Source of the DNA: Neorhodopirellula pilleata
GTDB lineage: Bacteria; Planctomycetota; Planctomycetia; Pirellulales; Pirellulaceae
NCBI RefSeq assembly: GCF_007859915.1
Contig: NZ_SJPM01000004.1
Location: forward strand, 62,001 to 126,000
Direction of reading: 5' to 3'
Length of the DNA: 64,000 nt
The position numbers and the translations under genes are program-made. Positions 58,076 through 64,000 of the stretch are shown here, piece after piece; positions within the stretch are counted from its first letter, which is position 1, and each line of letters opens with the position of its first letter. A model generated the notes under the pieces. It was not told the DNA's origin, did no database searches, and worked only from the letters and a program-made list of their open reading frames with translations.

Positions 58076-60523
58076 ATGGACCACGCCAGCAAACACGAGA
58101 CTTCATTGCCGGTCGCCGATCCGTCAGTGCAAATTGATCCGGTTTGCGGCATGAAGGTGCCTGCAGACAGTCCCCGTTCGGCGGATTTCGAGGGCAAACA
58201 CTATGTTTTTTGTAGCGATGGTTGCCTGAAAAAGTTTCAAGATTATCCGGCGGGCGTGCTGGCGAAGCGATCGCAAAAGGAGGCATCGAGCGGTTCGTCT
58301 TGTTGCGGTGGAGAAACGGCGATTCAGATCGGAGAACCCCCGACCGCGTCTTCGTGCTGCGGTGGTCACTCATCGACCAAGGCGAGCGATTCTCCCGCAG
58401 ACCCCGAGGCGATCTACACCTGTCCAATGCATCCGGAGATCGAGCAGGTTGGGCCGGGCGATTGCCCGATTTGTGGGATGGACTTGGAGCCGAAGGTCGT
58501 CGCATTGGATGACGAGGGTGAAGATAAACAGTACGCCGACATGAAACTTCGCTTTTGGGTGGGCGTTGCGTTGTCGGTGCCATTGCTCGTGATCGCGATG
58601 GGGCCGATGGTGGGTTTGCGGGTCGCGGATTGGATGAGTCAAAACGTCTTTGGCTGGTTGCAGTTGGCTCTTGCGACGCCGGTTGTGTTCTGGTGTGGAT
58701 GGCCCTTGTTGGTTCGCGGAGCCAAGTCGTTTCGCACGATGAACTTGAACATGTTCTCGTTGATCGCGGTGGGAACGTTAGCGGCCTATCTGTTCAGCTT
58801 GGTCGTCGTGTTGCTTCCCGGTGTGATCCCAGAGGCGTTCTTCGAGAACGGTGTTCCACCTCTGTACTTTGAAGCGGCAGCAGTGATCATCACGTTGGTG
58901 TTGCTTGGGCAAGTGTTGGAATTGCGAGCACGCCAGCAGACGGGCGGAGCGATTCGCGAACTCATGAAGCTTGCTCCCGATACGGCTCACCGAATCACTG
59001 ACGATGGCGAGGAAAATGTCTCGCTCGATGCAGTACACAAGGGCGATCGGCTGCGAGTTCGTCCTGGTGAGAAAGTTCCGGTCGATGGGAAAGTTATTAG
59101 CGGGTCAAGCAGCGTTGACGAGTCGATGTTGACGGGCGAGCCGATGCCGGTGAAGAAGGTGGAAGGTGACGAAATCACGGGCGGGACATTGAACCAGACC
59201 GGTGCGTTGGTGATGGAAGCCGTCGGTGTTGGCGGTGACACGGTTCTGAACCGCATCGTGCAAATGGTTGCGGACGCACAGCGGAGTCGTGCTCCGATTC
59301 AGAAACTGGTCGATGTGGTCGCGCGTTACTTTGTGCCGGCGGTGATCGTTTGTTCGATTGCGGCGTTCATCGGCTGGGCGGTGTTTGGTCCGGAGCCGCA
59401 ACTGGCTCATGCGTTCGTAGCGGCCGTTGCGGTGCTGATCATTGCTTGCCCGTGTGCGTTGGGGCTGGCGACGCCGATGTCGGTGATGGTGGGCGTTGGC
59501 CGTGGTGCGAAGGAAGGCGTGCTGATCAAGAACGCTGAAGTCCTCGAAGTCATGGAGAAGGTTGACACGATTGTCGTCGACAAGACGGGCACACTGACCC
59601 AGGGACGACCGGAAGTGACAGGCGTCGAAACGTTTGGTGACTGGAATGAGAACGATTTGTTGACGTTGGCTGCGGCGGTCGAAGCGCAGAGCGAGCATCC
59701 GTTGGCTCAGGCGGTCGTTCGCCGAGCGAAGGCGGACGAACTGCAGCTTGTTGAGGCAAGTGAATTCAACAGTATCACCGGTGGCGGAGTTCGAGCTCGC
59801 GTCGATGATCATAATGTGTTGATTGGCAAGGCTGACTTGTTGGACGAACAAGGCATCGAGGGCGTCGATGCGGGGCGAGACAAAGCGGGATCGTATCAGG
59901 CCGAGGGTGCGACGGTTGTGTTCGTGGCGATCGACAAAAAGTTGGCGGCAATTCTCGCGATTACTGACCCGATCAAGGAGAGCACGCCGGCAGCGCTAAT
60001 GACATTGCATGAACTGGGATTGAAAGTCGTGATGTTGACCGGTGATGCCGAGCCGACTGCGAAAGCCGTGGCGACAAAGCTGGGCATCGACGAGTTTCAT
60101 GCTGGCGTTTCGCCCGAGGAAAAGCATGACTTCGTTCGTAAGTTGAAGAAGGAAGGCAAGACAGTTGCGATGTGTGGAGATGGGATCAACGACGCTCCGG
60201 CACTCGCCGAAGCGAACGTTGGCATCGCCATGGGCACGGGGACAGGCGTTGCGATTGAGTCCGCTGGTGTCACGCTTGTCGGCGGCGATCTGCGCGGTGT
60301 GGCTGCGGCGGCGAACTTAAGCCGCAAAACGATGAGCAACATTCGTCAGAATCTGTTCTTCGCGTTCATTTACAACGCACTGGGAATTCCGGTCGCTGCT
60401 GGGTTGCTGTATCCGATCTTCGGCGTGTTGCTCAGCCCCATGATTGCAGCGGCAGCGATGAGTTTTAGCAGTGTGTCGGTGATTGCGAATGCGTTGAGAT
60501 TGCGGGCAGCCAAGCTCACATAG
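58076..60523 (+). CDS. copA: Copper-translocating P1B-type ATPase
   Basis: 815 residues. The N-terminus has a YHS domain (DPVCGMKVP at 21-29, HYVFCSDGC at 42-50), two Cys-Cys-Gly-Gly motifs at 76-79 and 94-97 and a heavy-metal-binding domain ([21 protein letters not shown], 114-139). The P-type core follows: the actuator TGEP (LTGEPMPV), the CPC metal site [13 protein letters not shown] near 458, the phosphorylation site DKTGT near 502, SEHPLA near 540 and [13 protein letters not shown] near 701. The CPC and MS motifs point to Cu(I) export from the cytoplasm. The gene is preceded by CsoR-like sites and followed by tolC and a multicopper oxidase, a coherent copper-resistance locus. All catalytic residues are present. 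Confidence 0.93.
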   Translation: MDHASKHETSLPVADPSVQIDPVCGMKVPADSPRSADFEGKHYVFCSDGCLKKFQDYPAGVLAKRSQKEASSGSSCCGGETAIQIGEPPTASSCCGGHSSTKASDSPADPEAIYTCPMHPEIEQVGPGDCPICGMDLEPKVVALDDEGEDKQYADMKLRFWVGVALSVPLLVIAMGPMVGLRVADWMSQNVFGWLQLALATPVVFWCGWPLLVRGAKSFRTMNLNMFSLIAVGTLAAYLFSLVVVLLPGVIPEAFFENGVPPLYFEAAAVIITLVLLGQVLELRARQQTGGAIRELMKLAPDTAHRITDDGEENVSLDAVHKGDRLRVRPGEKVPVDGKVISGSSSVDESMLTGEPMPVKKVEGDEITGGTLNQTGALVMEAVGVGGDTVLNRIVQMVADAQRSRAPIQKLVDVVARYFVPAVIVCSIAAFIGWAVFGPEPQLAHAFVAAVAVLIIACPCALGLATPMSVMVGVGRGAKEGVLIKNAEVLEVMEKVDTIVVDKTGTLTQGRPEVTGVETFGDWNENDLLTLAAAVEAQSEHPLAQAVVRRAKADELQLVEASEFNSITGGGVRARVDDHNVLIGKADLLDEQGIEGVDAGRDKAGSYQAEGATVVFVAIDKKLAAILAITDPIKESTPAALMTLHELGLKVVMLTGDAEPTAKAVATKLGIDEFHAGVSPEEKHDFVRKLKKEGKTVAMCGDGINDAPALAEANVGIAMGTGTGVAIESAGVTLVGGDLRGVAAAANLSRKTMSNIRQNLFFAFIYNALGIPVAAGLLYPIFGVLLSPMIAAAAMSFSSVSVIANALRLRAAKLT

Positions 60524-60618
60524 TTCCGATTGGTCGATTTGCGACCAGCGCATAGGCTCGGTAGACCGTACAACTGGACCCCTTTTCCGCAAATGACCTC
60601 CAGAAAGTTCACTGCAAA

Positions 60619-60637
60619 GATACCCCTCGCAGGTATC
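60619..60637. promoter_or_regulatory. CsoR-like operator GATACC-N7-GGTATC
   Basis: GATACCCCTCGCAGGTATC, a perfect 6-bp inverted repeat with a 7-base spacer, lies 58 bases before the tolC start. It has the same half-site (ATACC) as the site at 58024-58040, so tolC probably has its own copper-responsive promoter. Confidence 0.55.
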
Positions 60638-60694
60638 CTGCCGATCTGAAAAGCAAGCCGACATGCCGCTGCTCAGATCAAAGGAGTGATTTCA

Positions 60695-62197
60695 GTGCGA
60701 TCGTTTTTGTTTAAGTCCGGACTGTCAGTCATTGCGACTGCCGGAATGTTTTGTTCCACCGCCACTGCCCAAATGCCTTCGATGGGCAGCACGGCTTCGC
60801 CGATCGGTCGCACATATACACCACCACCGCCAGTGCCATCGGCACCGTACGGACTTGATCAGCTCGATCAGGGAGTTGAAAGTCGACGGTTTAAAGTTGA
60901 AAGTCAGCAGTCGGCAGTTGAAAGCTCGGATTCGGCTTTCAACTCTCAACCCTCGACACTCGACTTTCAACAGTACCAGCTAGATGATTTCCTGACGTTG
61001 GCGGCTCAGAACAATCCCACGATCCGTCAAGCTCAACTGCAGATTTCAGCACAGACCGCCAAGGCATTGCAGGCCGGTCTATATCCCAACCCGATCCTGA
61101 ACTACATCGGCGAACAGATCGGAGTTGATGTCGAAGGCGACAAGGATTCGCCGGGCGAGTTTCAAGGCATGACGGTGAGTCAGCGTTTTGTAACCGCCGG
61201 CAAGTTGAAACTGAGTCGTGAGAAATACATGCGTCGCGCTCATATCTCCGAGCACCTCGCGATGGCTCAGCAATTCCGCGTGTGCAATGACGTTCGCATC
61301 CATTTCTTCCGAGCGCTAGCAGCTCGCGAAATCGTCGAACTGCGAAAGGAATTGTTGAAGACGGCCGAAGACGGTGCCGTCACTGCTCGCGAGCTTTACA
61401 ACCAAGGCCAAGCAACACGGCCACAAGTTCGCAAGTCAAGCATCGCACTACAGCGTGCTCGGTTGGACGTGCTGACTGCCGAGAACCACTACCGCGAATC
61501 TTTCCGGCGGTTGGTGGCGATCGTTGGTGTCGATCTGACTGACGGTATTGTTTCGGGCGAATTGATGCCGCAAGGTGATCCGCTTTCCTATCAAGAAGCG
61601 ATGTCGTTGGTGTTGACGGAAAGTCCAGAACTTGCCGCCGCCCGAGCGAAACTGGCAGCGGACCGTGTCACCGTCCGACGCGAACAAGTTGAGTGGGTGC
61701 CGGACATCGTTGCCGAAGGCGGAGCCGGATACAACTTTGAGGCCAAGGAAACAACCGCTGCGGCAGGCGTGTCGATCGAGTTACCCGTGTTCGATCGCAA
61801 TCAGGGAACGATTCGCCAAGCTCAACTGGATTACCGACGTCAACAAGAAGAGATTCGCCGTACCGAGTTGATGCTCGGGCAGCAGATGGCGAACGTCTAT
61901 CAGCAATATCTGACGGCACTGCAAATCGCAACGGAATACGATCGGGTGATCATTCCCGAAGCCGAATTGGCATACCAAGAATTGCTCGAAAGCTACAAAG
62001 CAAACCGAGTTGATTGGCCGACGGTTCTGGACGCACAGATGGACTACTTCGATTCGCGCCTGACACGTGTGCAACAACTCGAACAAGTTCGCACCAACGA
62101 AGTGCTCGTGCGAGGATACCTACTGCACGGCGGATTGATGGCAGCACCCGGCCCGACGCCGCCGGGTCACATCGACGCGGTTGCCAAACCTCGGTGA
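60695..62197 (+). CDS. TolC-family outer membrane efflux protein
   Basis: I choose the GTG at 60695 because GGAG stands 8 bases upstream; a GTG at 60686 overlaps that site. The product of about 500 residues starts with a signal peptide (SFLFKSGLSVIATAGMFC). It has two TolC-type repeats with long amphipathic helices: LTLAAQNNPTIRQAQLQISA then AKALQAGLYPNPILNYIGEQ, and later ESPELAAARAKLAADRV with AGVSIELPVFDRNQGTIRQA. It would form the outer-membrane channel of a metal efflux pump. Residues about 61-93 (VESRRFKVESQQSAVESS..) come from a repeat element inserted in frame at 60875-60971 and lie in a linker before the first helix, so the protein probably tolerates them. Confidence 0.88.
   Translation: MRSFLFKSGLSVIATAGMFCSTATAQMPSMGSTASPIGRTYTPPPPVPSAPYGLDQLDQGVESRRFKVESQQSAVESSDSAFNSQPSTLDFQQYQLDDFLTLAAQNNPTIRQAQLQISAQTAKALQAGLYPNPILNYIGEQIGVDVEGDKDSPGEFQGMTVSQRFVTAGKLKLSREKYMRRAHISEHLAMAQQFRVCNDVRIHFFRALAAREIVELRKELLKTAEDGAVTARELYNQGQATRPQVRKSSIALQRARLDVLTAENHYRESFRRLVAIVGVDLTDGIVSGELMPQGDPLSYQEAMSLVLTESPELAAARAKLAADRVTVRREQVEWVPDIVAEGGAGYNFEAKETTAAAGVSIELPVFDRNQGTIRQAQLDYRRQQEEIRRTELMLGQQMANVYQQYLTALQIATEYDRVIIPEAELAYQELLESYKANRVDWPTVLDAQMDYFDSRLTRVQQLEQVRTNEVLVRGYLLHGGLMAAPGPTPPGHIDAVAKPR
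60875..60971. repeat. Gene-less repeat element (type B) inside tolC
   Basis: A 97-bp tract of TTGAAAGT/ACTTTCAA words. The ends are a perfect 12-bp inverted repeat (GTTGAAAGTCGA at 60875-60886, TCGACTTTCAAC at 60960-60971) and the centre is a 9-bp hairpin (GTTGAAAGC/GCTTTCAAC at 60917-60943). The same words form the arms around the four-helix-bundle gene 1.2 kb downstream. Confidence 0.8.
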
Positions 62198-62198
62198 G

Positions 62199-62230
62199 AG
62201 TTGATAGTTTAAAGTCGAAGGTTGAAAGCT
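62199..62230. repeat. Arm (type B) behind four-helix-bundle locus 2
   Basis: Contains AGTTGATAGTTTAAAGTCG followed by AAGGTTGAAAGCT. It begins next to the tolC stop codon and ends 5 bases before the stop of the four-helix-bundle gene. It shares GTCGAAGGTTGA, inverted, with the other arm. Confidence 0.75.
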
Positions 62231-62234
62231 TGAG

Positions 62235-62588
62235 TTATTGTTCGAGGCTTCGTTTGAGGCCGCTTAGCATTTTGGAGATTTCTTTGGACTGTGCGTATAG
62301 CTTATTGGCTTCATCTTTGGGGATGAACCCTTGTCGCTGGGCAATATGCAGTTGTGAGACAATTTCCATCAGCGAGCCGAATGCGAGTTGTATGAATCTG
62401 GCAAAATCTTTTTTTGATTCTCGACTACTTCCTTCAGCGATGTTGGACGAAACGGAGACAGCCGCTCTTCGCATCTGATTCGCCAAACCAAATCGCTCGT
62501 AATCAGGGAAATCCTTCGTCAGTCGATACACCACATCCGCCAAATCCATTGACTTCGACCAAACATCCAACTTCTCAAAACCAAACAT
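62235..62588 (-). CDS. Four-helix-bundle protein (23S rRNA IVP family), locus 2
   Basis: Started at the ATG at 62588 (MFGFEKLDVWSKSMDLADVV); the frame is open to 62630, but that part has no family resemblance. The 117-residue protein has RRAAVSVSSNIAEGSSRESK followed by DFARFIQLAFGSLMEIVSQL, the family core, and ends KMLSGLKRSLEQ. It resembles the protein at 44890-45249 throughout the core. It lies on the minus strand between two plus-strand copper genes, and inverted repeat arms enclose it, so it looks inserted into the copper operon rather than part of it. Confidence 0.85.
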   Translation of the reverse strand: MFGFEKLDVWSKSMDLADVVYRLTKDFPDYERFGLANQMRRAAVSVSSNIAEGSSRESKKDFARFIQLAFGSLMEIVSQLHIAQRQGFIPKDEANKLYAQSKEISKMLSGLKRSLEQ

Positions 62589-62645
62589 CACAACAGCTCC
62601 CGTAGCGTAAAGAAAATAAACAACTACCACAACCTATACCTCCAT

Positions 62646-62678
62646 CTTTCAACTCTCAACCTTCGACCCTCAACTATC
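62646..62678. repeat. Arm (type B) before four-helix-bundle locus 2
   Basis: Contains CTTTCAACTCTCAACC then TTCGACCCTCAACTATC, the inverse of the arm at 62199-62230. It ends two bases before the start codon of the multicopper oxidase gene. Confidence 0.75.
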
Positions 62679-62680
62679 CC

Positions 62681-64000
62681 ATGACCAGTCCAGAAGATCG
62701 CCGAAAGTTTCTCAAAGCAGGCTCCATCGCCGCGGCCACCGGTTTCGTTGGAAACTTGCTTGGCCGAAATGCGTCAGCTCAACAGCCCATGAACCATCAG
62801 GAAATGAATCACGGTTCGGCGATGCCCGCTCCAATCGGCAACGCATCGGCTGAACCAAACATCCCGGACTCATCGAACGTGCAAACCGAGTACGACGGTT
62901 TCTCGCGGTTCAAGCCCAGTCGCGGGCTTGATCCAGACTCGGACTATTACATCGGCAAGCTGGTTCCAGGGTTTCGCAAGGCCGAGGATGGTCCGGCACC
63001 GTTTGAAGCTCCCGACATTCCGAAGCTGCCTTACAAGATGGATGGCGGCGTGAAAGTGTTTGAACTCGTGCCGATGGCGGTTCAACAGGAATTCCATCCC
63101 GGCGTGAAGATGAACGTCTACGGTTACAACGGTAGCATGCCCGGCCCGACGATCGAAGTCACGCAAGGCGACCGTGTTCGCATCATCGTGACCAACGAAT
63201 TGCCGGAAGATACGTTCGTGCATTGGCACGGTTTTGAGCTACCCGTTCAGTATGACGGAGCCGCCACGTTGACACAGAACCCCATCAAGCCTGGAAAGAC
63301 GAAAGTATTTGAGTTCGACATCCATGAAGAAGGCACGTTCTTCTATCACTCGCATGTTGCGATGCAAGAAGCGTTTGGGCAAGTCGGATGGTTCATCGTC
63401 CATCCCAAGAAAGTCTTCGATCCGCCGGTGGATCGCGATTTCGGATTGCTGTTTCAGAACTTTCACATTCCGCCGACGCACACGATCAGCGATTCGTGGT
63501 CGATGGACTGGAATTGGCACACGATCAATGGCAAGAGTGGCCCCTACACGACTCCGTTGGTATGCAAACATGGCGAGCGTGTTCGTGTGCGACTGTTGAA
63601 CTTCGCCCCAATGCAACACCACCCGGTCCACTTGCACGGACACACCTTTTGGGTGACCGGTCACGAAGGGGCTCGCATACCCAAGAGTGCCTGGGTTCCG
63701 CGTAACAACGAGCTAGTCGGCGTCGCTCAAGCTTCAAGCTTCGAGTTCATCGCCAACAACCCCGGCGATTGGATTTTCCATTGTCACATGATCCATCACA
63801 TGATGAACCACATGGTCAAACAAGTGGGACCGCGAATGCGCGATGACGCTTCGGTCGATCAGTACCTCGCGAATCTCAGTAGCCGTCCGCAGGTCGACGC
63901 TTCACGAAGCGACAAATTCGCGACGCCTGGCTACCCACAGAAGATGCAGGGCATGGAGATGTCCGAGGAATTTATGAAAGCGATTTGGAGTCGAAAAGAA
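62681..64000 (+). CDS. Tat-exported multicopper oxidase (CopA type), 3' end outside window
   Basis: 440 codons are inside the window and the frame is still open at the end. It starts MTSPEDRRKFLKAGSIAAAT, a twin-arginine-type signal. A Met/His-rich stretch (QQPMNHQEMNHGSAMP) follows. The cupredoxin copper ligands are all visible: HWHG at 181-184, HSH at 223-225, HPVHLHGH at 314-321 and HCHMIHH at 367-373. Together these form the type 1 and trinuclear sites. Enzymes of this kind oxidise Cu(I) in the periplasm. It follows the CopA ATPase and TolC genes; the start lies 2 bases behind a repeat arm, so its own ribosome binding site may have been changed by the insertion. Confidence 0.92.
   Translation, partial: MTSPEDRRKFLKAGSIAAATGFVGNLLGRNASAQQPMNHQEMNHGSAMPAPIGNASAEPNIPDSSNVQTEYDGFSRFKPSRGLDPDSDYYIGKLVPGFRKAEDGPAPFEAPDIPKLPYKMDGGVKVFELVPMAVQQEFHPGVKMNVYGYNGSMPGPTIEVTQGDRVRIIVTNELPEDTFVHWHGFELPVQYDGAATLTQNPIKPGKTKVFEFDIHEEGTFFYHSHVAMQEAFGQVGWFIVHPKKVFDPPVDRDFGLLFQNFHIPPTHTISDSWSMDWNWHTINGKSGPYTTPLVCKHGERVRVRLLNFAPMQHHPVHLHGHTFWVTGHEGARIPKSAWVPRNNELVGVAQASSFEFIANNPGDWIFHCHMIHHMMNHMVKQVGPRMRDDASVDQYLANLSSRPQVDASRSDKFATPGYPQKMQGMEMSEEFMKAIWSRKE

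Noticed and set aside
60875..60971. CRISPR array from spaced TTGAAAGT words
   Set aside because: Words are too short, irregularly spaced and inverted; there are no constant repeats or spacers and no cas genes in the window.

Overview
The window looks like a chromosomal segment of a marine planctomycete of the Rhodopirellula/Pirellulaceae type. This rests on a giant secreted protein with an N-terminal LEPR-XLL-like motif and a C-terminal dockerin, a sigma factor fused to a serine/threonine kinase, a sulfatase tail, and a copper-resistance locus with a YHS/heavy-metal-binding CopA ATPase. Assignments come from reading the translations; no database search was run.

Layout. 1-6500: a sulfatase tail and a truncated exported protein, two overlapping nucleotidyltransferases, an AlkZ-like protein, an isoprenylcysteine-methyltransferase-like membrane protein, a coupled exonuclease/tyrosine phosphatase pair, the sigma-kinase fusion and a ferredoxin. 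6500-15000: small conserved genes (VF530, two paralogous 88-residue proteins), a metallopeptidase, an aldo/keto reductase with an overlapping SDR, and debris: a helicase shard, a serine recombinase with an internal deletion plus its HTH partner, an integrase-type transposase and an ADP-ribosylglycohydrolase shard. 15004-41907: one open frame of 8967 codons on the minus strand, a giant surface or secreted protein.

43200-45300: a secreted protein of about 20-residue repeats, then an array of broken tRNA-like units carrying a recurrent hairpin element, an intact tRNA-Cys, and a four-helix-bundle gene framed by inverted short repeats. 45400-48600: an unknown protein, a chimera of a ParB-like gene with the tail of an SPFH gene, and a second recombinase/HTH remnant. 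49048-57247: a probable defence island with a large STAND-type ATPase bearing a PD-(D/E)XK-like N-terminus. Convergent to it lie a 48-residue membrane protein, a large protein with an HTH-like tail, and a protein whose N-terminus matches proteasome-type Ntn hydrolases.

57626-64000: a copper-handling locus. A Cys-rich four-helix copper-binding protein diverges from a CopA ATPase, followed by a TolC-like outer-membrane protein and a Tat-exported multicopper oxidase that runs off the window. Two CsoR-like operators precede the ATPase and tolC. A second four-helix-bundle gene with inverted repeat arms sits between tolC and the oxidase, and a gene-less version of the same repeat is embedded in the tolC coding sequence. 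The four-helix-bundle/repeat association, the tRNA-like array, the defence island and the giant protein are the parts most worth following up.
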